Assembly: GCF_965363235.1 (NCBI RefSeq)
Contig: NC_134849.1
Coordinates: forward strand, 47,314,122-47,378,121
Source of the DNA: Mytilus galloprovincialis
Taxonomy: Eukaryota; Mollusca; Bivalvia; Mytilida; Mytilidae
DNA length: 64,000 nucleotides
Direction: 5' to 3'
A program made the position numbers and the translations under genes. Below the pieces are notes generated by a model, which was not told where the DNA came from, ran no database searches, and saw only the letters and a program-made list of their open reading frames with translations. Each line of letters opens with the position of its first letter. Positions within the stretch are counted from its first letter, which is position 1. Below are positions 47,985 to 60,626 of the stretch, one piece after another.

Positions 47985-48260
47985 AAAAGTAAAATCAATT
48001 CTGAAAGTCCATAATCGCATGGCAAAATCAAATAACAAAACGCATCAAAAACGAATAGACAAGAATTGTCATAATCTTGACTTGGTACAGGCATTTTCAA
48101 ATGTAGAAAATGGTGGATTAAACCTGGTTTTATAGCGCTAATCCTCTCACTTTAATGACAGTCTCATCAAATTCCGTTATATTTACATTGATGCGTTAAC
48201 TAAACAGACACAATAAATAAAATAGTCAAAATATGGGTACACCAGTCATCATCGTATAAC
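47985..48260 (+). repeat. Dispersed mussel repeat
   Basis: 'gaaagtccataatcgcatgg', 'gaatagacaagaattgtcat', 'cttggtacaggcattttcaa', 'gtagaaaatggtggattaaa' and 'gacagtctcatcaaattccg' in order. Complementary copies are at 43790-43960 and 51060-51330. Non-coding. Confidence 0.75.
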
Positions 48261-48454
48261 AATTTTAAAAGGAACAATTTAACAGAACACAAAAACATAT
48301 ATCTACAAACACATTCATTGGTTGTATGTCTGACGTCAGAAATTTTTATACGTCACATAGATTTGTCGTTCAATGTGCATACAAACAATTTTAAAATTTT
48401 AAAATTTACATAGGCAATGTTAGCATATAGGGTTAGAAATCAAAAGTATGTGAG

Positions 48455-48725
48455 AATAAATTTCAGAAAAAGACCGAGATTGAATCTTTAATCTCTAGTT
48501 CTGGGGGATATATTAATGGAAATATTAATGGAACACAATCAGAAAACTTCGGATTGATTATGTAAAGAACATCATCAATATATCTAAAAGTGAAATTAAA
48601 TAATCTGGCTTCTTTGGTCCTCTTGTTTTTGACAAGTGTCTAGAGGAACTCCGGTTCATAAGAAAATAAGAAGAGGTCGGCAAGAAGAGACGCACAGTTT
48701 GTTCAAATAACTATTAGATTATTCA
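48455..48725 (-). mobile_element. Broken Penelope-like reverse-transcriptase fragment
   Basis: The minus strand reads 'SLLADLFLFSYEPEF', 'NKRTKEARLFNFTFRYIDD' and 'YPPELEIKDSISV', the palm region with the YIDD catalytic motif of Penelope-like elements. It lies just downstream of the TRIM/NHL-like gene on the same strand. The fragment covers under 100 residues and is broken at few points. It is separate from 47345-47640, because the two pieces are in the wrong order to be one copy. Confidence 0.7.
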
Positions 48726-48807
48726 CTGCATATATTACTTGTGACGAAATAGCTTCTAACGATATTGGTAGATATAAAGAATACGAAAACGGTATTTTAC
48801 TTCATCT

Positions 48808-48813
48808 TTTATT
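48808..48813 (-). terminator. Poly(A) signal AATAAA of the TRIM/NHL-like gene
   Basis: AATAAA on the minus strand, 14 nt after the stop codon, giving an unusually short 3' UTR. Confidence 0.5.
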
Positions 48814-48827
48814 TGTATTGACAAAGA

Positions 48828-49704
48828 TCAATTCTTATCTAGAATAAAACTTTCCCGACATTTTCTTTGAAGAAGTGATTTTCCTCCATCACAAGCTATT
48901 AATAACATTCCATTTTCTTTCACGTATAAGATTGTTCTAGGTTTGAATATGCCGTCTACTTTTGAAAGGACGGCCTCCGTATGTGATCCATCCTTTTTAA
49001 TCTTATATACTTTATTTGCAACCCAGTCGGTCACCATAAAAGTATTTTGTGTTATCTGTTCAAACCCATAAGGACCTTTAAGTGCAGAACTGTTAACTTC
49101 AAAAACAATATCTCCATTTATTGTTGTGCACACAAAAGAACTTGCAAAATAGTTCGTAAAAAATATTTTTTCATCGTGAATTTTTAGGTAAAATATCCAA
49201 CCATTCGGGATTTTAATTATGTTTTCAAAAGGAGGCGATGTTTCGTTGATCACAACTATTCGATCTTTTGCAGCTATGTAAAACTTTCCCGCGTAATAAT
49301 CTAAACCCCACAATCTCACTTCGGAATTATTATAAGTTATCGGCTGTAATTCGGTTTCTTCCTGCTCAGACCTACTGATTCGAGACGATTGTGAATGAAG
49401 TCGAGGTTTCTCTATTGTTTTTGAAACAACTTCTATAGTTCGTAATACTTGTTCTTTGCTAACATCTATTACTTGAATGCATGTATGATCAACTGAAACA
49501 GCTATAGTATTTTCACTCATAACTGCTAAACCATAAGGTTTGGCGTCAAGGACTAATTCGGACTTTTGTATCCCAGGCTGATTGATGTCCCATACAACTA
49601 ACCGTTTGTTATAATCGGCAACAATAATTCCTACACCTGGGAGTATCTTCATATCTATTATTGCTGTTGGTTTTATTTCTATTTTCTTTGTATTTGGTCC
49701 AAAT
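48828..49704 (-). CDS. TRIM/NHL-type beta-propeller, C-terminal exon (partial gene)
   Basis: An open exon of 877 nt begins after a good acceptor (tttttattgcag at 49705 on the minus strand) with one base of a split codon, then 'FGPNTKKIEIKPTAIIDMKI', and runs about 290 residues to a stop at 48830-48828. Propeller-type repeats are visible: 'GVGIIVADYNKRLVVWDI', 'PYGLAVMSENTIAVSVDH', 'LWGLDYYAGKFYIAAKDRI', 'IFYLKIHDEKIFFTNYF', 'GPYGFEQITQNTFMVTDW' and 'YVKENGMLLIACDGGKS'. This is the C-terminal half typical of mollusc TRIM (RING/B-box/coiled-coil plus NHL-like) proteins, usually ubiquitin ligases or signalling adaptors. No B-box or coiled-coil exon was recognised upstream, so the 5' exons are missing, far away or unseen. 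A poly(A) signal (48813-48808) follows within 20 nt of the stop. Confidence 0.75.
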
Positions 49705-50914
49705 CTGCAATAAAAATTGTGATATCAAAATGTTCGATATTATGAATGCCGGAAATCCAGAAATCAAAACAGTTCAATATTACATTCACTATACTCTATT
49801 CTTTTGCTAAGTTTGATGCGTCCAACGGATGACCCTATAGTTTATTACTGTCAATTTCAAATTTGAAAAACAATTAGGACAGAACATTCAGTGCCGATGT
49901 TAACGATGTTTATGTCGAGGGGTAACAATCTGTTCTATCGCCCTCTCTGCTGCACGTTATTTTTATAATGTGTTCTATCTCTCTTTTCACGTTCATCAGG
50001 TCTTTATAAAAAAAAAAAATCAAGGAGACGTGTAAAGATTGCCAATGAGGAAAAAACAAACAAATATCCATGCACCAGAGACGAAAGAATGAAGATACAT
50101 GTATAAAAAATTTCATCAATGTAAAAAAACCAATACCCTATCATAAGCTATAGAAGACCCTTATATGAAAAATGTGTGACCAATTTAAAAAAGAAAAATA
50201 CATCTAGATTTAACCAAGAAATTGATTTAACCTTAACAAAATACGAAAAACTAAATACAACTTTAAATACATGGTGTGTCAAAGGATTACTAAGTTGGTG
50301 TTTATAGACTGGTCATGTTATTATAGTTACCACCGTTGTATGGCTTTAGGTGCATTTTTATAGGATGGGGGTGGGGTGGGGTAGGAAAAACATAAAGACC
50401 TGTCTTTTTATTATAGGATAGAAGATATGCATAGTTATAACATTACGTATGTATACACTTAAAGCTAATTGCTGTGCCGACATTTATATGGTATTTGTTA
50501 AGCGTTCAAAATGTGTTCAATTTGCTAACTCTTATTCAAAATCGTAAGTTACAGAATACATACTTGCCTTTTGACGAAATTTTCCTCTCCATTACAGATT
50601 TTCAGTCTATAAGTTTTGTTGATATTACATTGAAGCAAACCAAATGTGAATTGTATTACATAAAAGTATATATTATTAATCATGTGACCTAAATTTACAT
50701 GGCTTACTTCCTATTTGTATATATGATTCTTCCTGTATCAAGCAAATACTTCCGACAGCAAATTAAAGTATGTCAAGTTCGTGTATTTTCTTTTTCAAAT
50801 TTATACTAAATGTAACTGAAAACCATCTCTTTTCTAACATTTTGCTTTGATTTTCTCCCTAATTTTAATACACTGTACTGCATGCTAACATTATAAGTGA
50901 CTGAATTGCATATT

Positions 50915-51330
50915 CTGTACTTATACATCACGCCATTGTGTTATTGTGCTATTGTAACTTTTTGTATTCTTGTCGTTGATGTTTGCTAATGTGCTTTGTC
51001 AATATTCATTTTAGTGCTTCTTTGTTACATATATTTGTTTGTTTTTATAGTTATTAAGATAATAACACCATGTTGACTGCTGTACCCCTATTTGTGACAT
51101 TTTTACTTATTACACCTGTTTGCTTTGTTCACACATTGTTGTCAATATAAATGGAATTTGATGCGACTGTCATTTGTGTGAAAGGATTAGCTGGCCATAA
51201 AACCAGGATTAATCCACCTTATTCTGTATAAGAACATGCCTGTATCAAGTCCAGAATATGACAGTTGATACCCATTCCTTTGATAAGTTAGGGCTTTTGA
51301 TATTGCAAATTGATTAGGGACTTTCCGTTT
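50915..51330 (-). repeat. Dispersed mussel repeat, long copy
   Basis: 'cttatacatcacgccattgt', 'ttttgtattcttgtcgttga', 'gttgactgctgtacccctat', 'atttgatgcgactgtcattt', 'aaaccaggattaatccacct' and 'gattagggactttccgtttt'. Matches 43650-43960, and in complement 12735-12900 and 47985-48260. Non-coding. Confidence 0.75.
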
Positions 51331-53629
51331 TGTGAATGTTCCACGGAGTTCTGTATTTTTGTAATTTTACTATTTCCTCCCCTTTCGTATATTTGTTTTA
51401 CTCTTTCACAAATAAAAGTTACAAATAAACGTTTTCAAGACATGATAGTTATTCATATACATGTATATGCAATCACTGTAATATGTGAATGAAGGGGAAA
51501 GAAACAAGTATTGCACGACATTGACAAAATTATTTACGAAGAACAATACAAACAGAATTCTTTAATGAAGGAGAGTACATTATTACGAACTAGAGAAACA
51601 ATAAGTGAATTTTAACACACAGATAAGAGATTAACTCAAACACAAAATAATAATTAAACAGCTGATAATAACACGAACAATCGACGATGACAGAAACAAA
51701 TATGAAAGCCTTAAAATCCATGGACGAATAACCCAGACAACAAATTGAGAAATAAATCAGATCATAGATAAAACCATGTATTTTAAAGGAACAACCATTA
51801 GTAAATACATCGTCACTAGTTACCACCAAAATCTTAAAGCACAGACAAAATAGAAAGATCAAAACAACTCATCCATAGAAACAAATAGAGAAATTATGTA
51901 CAAAAGGAAAGATCCAAGAGATGATGCTATAGATTAAACCATTACCAACTGGGAATACAAAAGAAAGAAAAATTAACAAAAATAAAAATTATTTGAAATC
52001 AAAATAGTCACAATCGAAATCGTTGCCAATCAAGAACAACCAACGACACAGACTGATTTTATGACCGCATAACATAAATCAGAGCATACAAAAATATCCA
52101 CCAAAAACTTGTGTATGCGGTTAACGATCTCAGGATAAACTTGTTTGGAAGATTTGGACCTACATAGGTACAAATTCAGTCATACATTCTGATGCCTCGC
52201 ATATAAAAAAAATACATGGAGCTACAAATATCAGTTTATCATTCAAAATTCGAAGCATCCCAATTGATATAAAAACTATCAAACAGTACATGAATCTAAC
52301 ATGTAAATGGAATCGTTGAACAAAAAAAACAGTAAGAGAGTTTCAAAAGAAAGAAAGAAGCATACTTGCTTTGAAGGGAAACAAAAGACAGTTTAGGACG
52401 TAGTCGCGATATTGAAAATATTTCTATTAAATAATTGTCTGTTTATCCTGTAAAATTGTTGTGCAAAAAAATGAAGCAACATCCAAAATGTTTGTGTTTA
52501 CAATTGTTGTTTTTTGAATGAATGAATGAAAACAGAACATTTTTTTTTTATTTACAAGATATTTTTAGTTGGAATAAACAGTGCCATGAACGTAACTTTG
52601 TACTCAATCATATGAATGAAGAAAATCTGTGTTTCGTCAGGTTCTTGTTGAACCGCACTGGATTTTTAGATCGTTCAGATTCTAGTGTTTTATAGACATA
52701 TCCTATTAAAATCGTGCCGGTGTTCGTAATGAAATATTTCACGTTTATTTTAAATGACGAGGTGCTTGTACACGTGAGGAAATAATTTAAGATCGGTTAT
52801 CTTTTGAAATTCCTAAAATCTCTAATCAAGCCACATGAATCAAGATACAATGATAAGGTGTAAGATAAAATGATATCGTTGAAGATATGGTCGCGCGCCG
52901 CCATGTCAAAATATAAAAACATCTTAAAGTATTAATGAACATGGTTATTTTTTCTACTTACAGCTGTTCCAAAGTATCATTTATAACAAGATCGGTAACT
53001 TTTTATTCATAGTTTTTCAACCCCTCAAATTTTGATTATGCTGACCACTTTATGTTGTGTGTGTTTTATATGGACCCCTGCTGATTGCGGAGCACCATAT
53101 CGTGGTGCATTTCATGTCCTCTTGGTATATTTAATAAAAATCAATTAAGTATGAAATAAAAGATGCCTGTAATTATGAAAAGTGAGACAGGTTAAGCACG
53201 CACTTTGTATATATTACTTGCACTCTACTTACCTTCTTCATATTTTTACACCTTTCAAGAACTTTAAGAGTACTACAAGGGCTTATAAACACTTTTCGTT
53301 ACTTCAATTGAAGATCACCGCTTTTACTTATGATATTAAAATTATCGGGGTTAATTATCATTTATTTTAAGAGTATTTGTCATTGAAATAAAAGTAACTA
53401 GTATTAAAGTTGCTTGTCAAAATAAAGCAAAAGAAAAAGAGCGTTTAGGTTTGTGTTTGAAGACCGTCGAAGTTTTACGAATGATTGCTTGAAAATTCTT
53501 ATTAGTAGCATTCACTGTATTTTAAAAGACGACAACAATAGCATTTAAAACTTCCGATCGAAGTAATTGATGAATCAATACGTGCTTATTCACGGTATTT
53601 AAAAATGTTAAACCCTGTTAATAGTTTGT

Positions 53630-53770
53630 TTGTTGCAGTTCAGTATTTCTGTAATACTGTTGTTTACCTCTTATGGTTCATGTGTTTCCCTCGGTTTTAG
53701 TTTGTAGCCTGGATTTGTTTTCTCCGAATCGATTAGTTTTAAACAGTTGTATAAAACTGTTGCTTTAGTT
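53630..53770. repeat. Dispersed mussel repeat fragment
   Basis: 'tgttgtttacctcttatggt', 'tttagtttgtagcctggatt' and 'aaactgttgctttag'. Complementary to the repeat at 43945-44060. Confidence 0.55.
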
Positions 53771-55804
53771 TTTTACAATGACATCTCGAAAAGTCACCGC
53801 TAAAACCAGCATAGCTGTGTAAGAAACTGTTTATATTGCCATCGCTACTGTATGTAACAGCCTTTCTGGCCATGTTAGGTTTGAGAATAGCTTTCCACAA
53901 ATTAAAATCCCTGCACAGTCCTGGATTTGATCGTATCTTTCTTGAAGTTGTTGTTCTAAATTGTATTAGTGCTTAAAATGTTATTCAATTAAAACTGTTC
54001 TGATATGATCTGTAGTTTATGCATTTTAATTTGAGCTGTTTAATCTTTAATCTGAATGCTAGTTTGATTTATGTTATTTACCGATGTTAGATGTTTTTGA
54101 TTATAATAAAAAAAAACTCTCCGGAGCTTATGTTTTTGTACGAATAAATTTACCAAATCAGAATTCATTTTTCTTATTGGTACGAGTTACTGACTTGAAG
54201 ATATTTGTCCATTTATGTCGTCATGTCGTTTATTTTATAAGAAGAATTACTGTGTTAGTATATTTTATTCTGCCTCTGTTCTGTAAACTATAGAATCTAT
54301 GACAAACTTGATGATCTCAACTTTCCAGGTGTCAACTTTCCATTGTTCTGTAGTAGCATACCCTCTGATCGGTCGTATGCAAAATGAATATTTATCCATA
54401 AGAATATAATACAAAGAATGCGAATCATTAATTCAGCAAGTACATACAGATTTACCTTGGAATTCGGTATTTTTGTTAAATACCTTTTTGTCTCAAAGTC
54501 CACCTTGCGTCTATGGTAAAATAAAAATGATAAAATTGTTCTGTCAATGATTAAAAAATCTATATGAGATCATCGCACACGGCAAGTGTTTGGTAAATAT
54601 ATCTAATGGAACTTTACACATTCAAATGGTTTCGAATGTATGCATTGGTGCAATGGTAGTAAATTAGGAGTATTTGAATAAAACGGATCACGAAATACGC
54701 ATTACTTATGCTTTGATGTCCTTTTCAGATATTCAACTTACTGCTATTAAAACTTTGAGTAACATTTAGGGTGTCAATCGGTTTTCATCGAATGCATGTT
54801 GCTCAATCTGTCGATTTCTCCGTAGGGCTTTATGAACTTGTATTTGATTTTTTTGATTTTTTTGTTTGATTTTCTTCGACTTTTTTATCAATACAATAGT
54901 GTATCTTTATTTTTAGTATAAAAAAGGAAAAGTTAAATAAAAACTGAATAAATGTGAACATTAACAATATTAAAATGTCATAACTGAAAAAGAATCGAAA
55001 GACTTGTTAAAAGAATTCGACTTTATCAAGACAAAATCAAGTTCAATCATATATATTTATGCTTCTACTTCATAATATTTGGATTATAAGTCCCCAAAAG
55101 AAGCGTTCAGAACCTGCATGATTTGTAATTAAATTAACAAAGGATGAAATTATAATGATAACAATAATTTGATCTTACCGTTTTTTTCGGAAAAGCTTTC
55201 TAAAAATCATGGACCTTATGTTCACATTTGAGCAGCATTTAGGACGTCTTATGTTGAATAGTTTCATTGTTTAGAAATGCTGACAATTGCATGTACTTTT
55301 GTTATGTTTACTTGAAAAAAAGTCAAAATCAAACATGTTTATCACGAAGAAAATATCAAAAAGGAAAGTCCTGAACCAAATGGCAATTTTAAATGCTCAT
55401 TCATATAACGAATGGATAACATCTCTGCCACATTCTGCATTCCAGTTGAATTTCCATATTTAGAAATTTCAATTTCTTATACTAAGTATTCCAGATTTTG
55501 AGGTTTGAATCAAGATATTCTTAATGGGTATATTTTATAGGGAAAAAAGAACAAAAGACGCTCTTTTCATTCATATTATATATAAACTCATAATGAGTAT
55601 TGTCAATGGTGATCCGTTTAAAACATTTTGAAAGCTAAATATAAGTTGACCAGCATTGAAAATAAAAATATGAAGTTGGCAAATCTCAATTTCAATTACT
55701 AGTAGGCCCTTTCTACCTAGATTAAGAACACTCATAAGTTTAAATTAATGTCCGTCATGCATGCATTTTAAACATTTACATTTCGGGTTGAATATTCCTT
55801 CAAA

Positions 55805-55945
55805 AGATCCCTTGGGTAATGTACCCGAGGTTATCACCTCTGATTTTAATTTGATCTTCTAACTGCTTTTATTCAAGTGCCACTGGTGGATCTTATGCAG
55901 ACGAAACGCGGGTCTGGTCTGCCAAATGATAAGCCAGTTGTATTT
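55805..55945 (-). repeat. Mussel dispersed repeat copy (inverted)
   Basis: 'ggtggatcttatgcagacga', 'aacgcgggtctggtctgcca' and 'gataagccagttgta' match the complement of the family at 4349-4730 and 58260-58700. Confidence 0.6.
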
Positions 55946-57145
55946 GATTTTTTTCTCGAATAACCATATTCATGCGTGTTGGACCATTGGCTCGGGTTGA
56001 GAAATAATTGGAACGTAAAACACCTTTTCCGTGATTTTTAGTTATTGCTTTAGTTATGTACTATCATATTACAGTTCGCCGTTCTATTCCAGTTTGTTTC
56101 TCACTCAATTGCAAACGCTATTGTTCCGGAGTCTGTCTCAAATATATTTGTTTTACAGGCAATCCAATTCCTTCTTATTTTCATTAGGACATCTTTAAAT
56201 ATAATTCCGGTCTCAAATTCTCAAAATGTTCATTGAATACGGCTAGCCGAAACAATAGACACTCCGTTTTATATATAGTTGTTCTAAATTTGTATCTTTG
56301 GGTTCAATAGCAATCGTACCACAACTCCATATCTTTTTTTATTTCCTTGGGATATTATAGAATTATTACAAACTACAACATTTAGCATGATGGAAACAGA
56401 TCAGATATGTCTGAAACAAAAACTAGTAAGAGAGTATAAGATAAAAAATAAATCTTAACATGAGAGATTTCAAAACCGTATAAGACCAGATAAAACATAT
56501 CTATGAATAAAGGAAACAGTGGTACACTGAAGTGCAACAAAATATATGGTTTATATGCAATCCCATTCTCTTTAATTTTCATCTGTAAATATAATTCCGA
56601 TCTCAAATTCTCACTAAAGACAGATTGATTGACATAAGGTGATATCTTGGAAAAATGGCAAAATCGAAACAAGCCTAGAGGAATATGAAAAATCGTCACA
56701 AAAAGAGAGCAGTGCAAAATATTAAATCAAGAAATATATTGACCAAACGCAAAAACGACTAAAAGACAACAAACAGTAACAAAATACAACTCAGGTATCT
56801 AAAGATAGAGCTACACGAAACTAACAAAAAAACGGAAGTCAACCCAGGGTTGCACACAAAGAGTACGTGAATTCGAAAGGAGATCAAATAAAATAAAATA
56901 AAATAGAAAGAGATGAAAGCTACTTTATAATAGTTCGAATGCACGGAATATGCAATATCAATTTAAAGGATAACACAAAAGCATTTCGAAAATGATGTAT
57001 GGTATATATGTCATTGACACAACTACCCGTATGAGACAAAAGAGTGAGGATGTAAACATCTATCGGTCATTGTGTGAACTTCGACAATGTGTAAAAGTTG
57101 CAAACGAGATTAATTTAAAGTAGAAAGCCAAAAAATATGACTTAC

Positions 57146-57300
57146 GCCATGCAAACAACGGCTATTACTGAATTAAACTCATGTTGCTTTTTTCCAAATG
57201 GATACACAGTTTCCGTTTCACAAACGGCAACCATCGTGTTATCAAAGTCATATGAAACGAAGTATCTGGTTATCATTATGCTGAGGGAATTATTCAACCA
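57146..57300 (-). CDS. Possible lone exon, weak pepsin-family (A1) resemblance
   Basis: On the minus strand an open stretch ends at a perfect donor (ATGGC|GTAAGT, exon edge 57146). It could start after an AG at 57301 (tgcag|TGG) or a better one near 57282 (ttccctcag). It encodes 'ITRYFVSYDFDNTMVAV', close in pattern to the last strand of pepsin-like aspartic proteases (RYYTVFDRDNNRVGFA in cathepsin D, from memory), followed by 'CETETVYPFGKKQHEF'. Codon use looks coding. I found no exon with the DTG or DSG active sites within the window, so this may be a remnant or a chance frame. Confidence 0.25.
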
Positions 57301-57419
57301 CTGCATGCTTACACATGCGCAAGCTTTTATTACCAATCCATACAATATAATATTGTATTTCATCCAACGAAATTTTCACCTGCACATGAATGTTGGGTCA
57401 TGGTGACGAAGTGTACCCA

Positions 57420-58255
57420 TCATCGTTAGCTATTGATACTAGTAAGCAATCATAGAACGCCGAATCAAAAACTGATGGAACATAAGTGAGGCGAAAGAGC
57501 GATATAGATTTGTTTTTGCATGTGGTCAATGCGAACATATCTGTTGATTAAACTTTGTCATAATATTGTTAAAGAACTTGGTGTTTTTGTTTTAAATTTC
57601 AGAATCGATTAATACCATCTTCTATCAAGTTTGTTTACCTTTTCTTATATCACAGTTTTTACCTTGCACTTGCGCTGTGGGAAGTTCTAGCAAAAGATGT
57701 CTTGGTAAAAATCACTGTATGCTGAAAAAAAGTATCATGACCCAATTTCATACTTCGTCGATAGTCGAGCAGTGAGCCAGCATCTCAGGCTAGCGGAAAA
57801 ACTGCCCGGTGAATAAGCACACGGAAAGACTATAACTCTACAGAAGTGCATATTTGAAAAGTTTTATAAGAAAATCTATATATTTGTATACATTTTAATA
57901 AAAAAACTTTGCCATACAAGTACTTGTATATAAAACATGTAACTAAATTTGAATTTTTTTTTATAATTATAGGCATATCAAGTATGAGAAGAAAGCAAAT
58001 CCAAAAGAGGAAATTTTTTAATTGTTCCTTTTTGATTGTGTGGAAATTTGGTGTTGATAGAAATTCTTTGAAATTTGTTGTTGAAATTGTCGACTATACT
58101 CTATTTTTGAAGACATTTGCTAGTTTTAGAATAATAAATTAACACTAAACAAATGTTGTGTGTCTTAAGAACTTTTATTTACCATCACAACGAACGCTTA
58201 CATTAATCATTGCAAAGCCAGGGATTTATATAGACCATAGAGATACATACAGTTA
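57420..58255. other. Gene-free stretch
   Basis: Nothing supported; the open frame at 57909-58142 is AT-driven with no family resemblance. Confidence 0.45.
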
Positions 58256-58259
58256 GACC

Positions 58260-58710
58260 CATCTAAGTTCAACTTCGTCTGAAGGAATTGAAACCTTAAC
58301 GTTTAAGGAGTTTGTTAAACAATAACGAAAATGTTATAAAGGTTTGATATAAGCAATCCCAGTTACGATCGAGGCACAGACTACTTGCCTATGGTATCCT
58401 TAATACAAATAGTCCACCAGGTAGTCAGCACTTCGGTGTTGACAATAATTTCAATTATACGGTCATTTTTATAAATTTCCTGTTTACAAATTTATGAATT
58501 ATTCAAAACACTAAGGATTTTCTTATCCCAGACATAGATTACCTTAGCCGTATTTGGCATTACTTTTTGGAATTTTGGGTCCGCAATGCTCTTCAACTTT
58601 TTACTTCTTTGGCTTTATAACTATTTTGATGTGAGCGTCACTAATGAGTCTTATGTAGACGAAACGCGCGTCTGGCGTATTAAATTACAAGTCTTGTACC
58701 TGACAACTAA
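58260..58710 (-). repeat. Mussel dispersed repeat, long inverted copy
   Basis: The long complement of the 4349-4730 family: 'ggtagtcagcacttcggtgt', 'gattaccttagccgtatttg', 'caatgctcttcaactttt', 'gatgtgagcgtcactaatga' and 'gacgaaacgcgcgtctggcg'. The left end at 58265-58305 ('agttcaacttcgtctgaagg', 'gaaaccttaac') resembles 2625-2655. Among the best-kept copies here. Confidence 0.8.
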
Positions 58711-58714
58711 CTAG

Positions 58715-60015
58715 AAGAGTAAAATGACATTTTATAATTTGGGTTAGATCTAAACTACACTCGTTATAAAACGCACCGGTCTAAAACTGTGCATTTGAGT
58801 TGCTTTATTTGATAGTTTAAACATATTTTATTGTTCAAATGACATATGGATCCGACACAAGTTTTACAACTTAGTAACGTCTTAATTCTTTATTTGTTTT
58901 CTACTTATGTTGTAGTTGGAATTAAAGAATTATTCGTCCCTTTCTGTTTTAAAACATTAAACCAGCTAGAAAATCAATATGTTTTCTGGATATAAATTAT
59001 AATGGAAAAGATGAGATAAAAATAATGGACTTCATAGTAAAATTAATGTTTGCAATAGATCAATATATAGACACCTGCACGTTCATTCAAAAGAGTTTTT
59101 GAAATAGTAATACGCCATTATCATACGATCCCTGCTTACGTAATTTGTGATCTTTGATCATTATATAAGTAATAATTTACAAATAACGTGATAGATATTG
59201 TTTATCTGTAGATATATAGGGTGTCGGACTTAGATAATGTCACGTGATAACCGGGATGTAACTTATCTGCTTGGTACTCTCGTTCTATCCAAATTCTTGG
59301 CGTTATCCCTGAGCGGGGAGATAACTCTTGAGATAATAGCGCACACTGGATCCAATTTTAGAGTGGATATCAGTGGGTATCAGTGCGTTCGTGTATTTCT
59401 TGTCTGTAGATACACAAATCCATGATACTGAATGAGCGTTATCATATATTTGACAACATTTTATTATAATATGAGCTAGTTGTAGCAGGTATAGGATAAA
59501 TTTATCAAAAATATATCAGATTTGCTTCAGTTTATTTGCCTTTATCATACACTCAAATTACTATAGATTCCCTATATCTATTCAAAGTTGATAAAAGTTT
59601 AGAATATAATAATAATGAGATGGGGGTTCTTGTCAATTTGTGTATAAAAGTTTTGTTGTTCAGTTGATTATTTGGAGTTTTGAGATTTCAATATATTTTC
59701 TTCTTTCTTTATTCTGGATCTGGATACTATTAATATATTAATTCATTCTTTAACTTGCCTATAATATCGGATATATTTTAATTTTGGATATAATATACAC
59801 AATATTCAAACTTGTTTTCTTGTAAGTATGTTTGAATCGAAGGAGTCGAATAAAAGTTTACTGGTATATTCATGTGCACGTATTCCTGCTATTGGCTTTC
59901 TCCTGGTTTAAATATTCATTCGATGAAATGTGATATCAGAAAAATGGAAAGTACTAGCTGCTGCCACGTACAAAGCTACTATATTTCGTTCCAGCTTCAT
60001 GCTCTTGATTTTTAT
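58715..60015. other. Gene-free stretch
   Basis: No gene or clear repeat recognised. The open frame at 59237-59425 has no family features. Confidence 0.45.
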
Positions 60016-60017
60016 TC

Positions 60018-60603
60018 GTTGTTTCCTTCATAGATACAAGATGGAACATGTAGGTCTTGACATGTTAATACGAGGACTACGTTCAACGTTGAATTCATAA
60101 ACTAAACAGTTTATAATACTGATAAGAAACAACAGTTTAAAATGATTTGTTGCTAATGCGTAGGGAAGATTTTTACTATTTGTCAATGCATTGGATATTT
60201 CGAATTTTGACAAATGGAAAAAATCTTCCCTACGTATCCGACTTTGAGAAACAAATTATCTTGTTTATGAATTCGGATATCTAATTGTCAATGTTTCCTT
60301 GTCAGGGTTTGTTTGAAAATCTACCTTTGTGACAAAAAGCTTCCTTTTTTTGAAATCGTGGAGGAGACAAAATATAAATGCAAGATAGTCAAATATTATG
60401 CAGATACGAGAAAACAATTATCATATCAACTAGATTAAATGACACAAATGAATATGTCTTTCATAATTTATACTAAGAAGGCACGCTCCACGAGAAATTG
60501 GTGGATTAGTTTTTAGTTGTTTCCTTTATGAATACAAGATTGAACATGTATGTCTTGTGATGTACGCATACGAGTTCTACGTTCAGCGTCGAATTCATAA
60601 AGA
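60018..60603. repeat. Direct repeat pair (about 88 bp) around a hairpin
   Basis: 60018-60105 and 60515-60603 are diverged direct copies ('gttgtttcctt.at', 'atacaagat', 'gaacatgta', 'ctacgttca', 'gaattcataaa'), about 498 bp apart. Between them, 60159-60186 and 60207-60234 form a 28 nt inverted pair ('cgtagggaagattttt'). The right copy ends just before the foldback element at 60627. Non-coding. Confidence 0.75.
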
Positions 60604-60626
60604 AAAGAGTTTAATCTATTTATTAA

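Larger units (their letters stand above)
49705..57145. other. Long gene-free stretch with repeat copies
   Basis: I found no exon for the TRIM/NHL-like gene here on the minus strand and no other supported gene. Repeat content: 49895-49965 (one arm of the hairpin family at 1049-1164), 50915-51330, 53630-53770, 55358-55450 and 55860-55945 (listed or mentioned elsewhere). The open frames in 51590-51862, 56382-56717 and others are low-complexity and lack family features. Confidence 0.45.

Noticed and set aside
47345-48725. The two Penelope-like pieces as one element
   Set aside because: They lie in the wrong order on the minus strand and are separated by a different repeat, so they are best seen as separate fossils.
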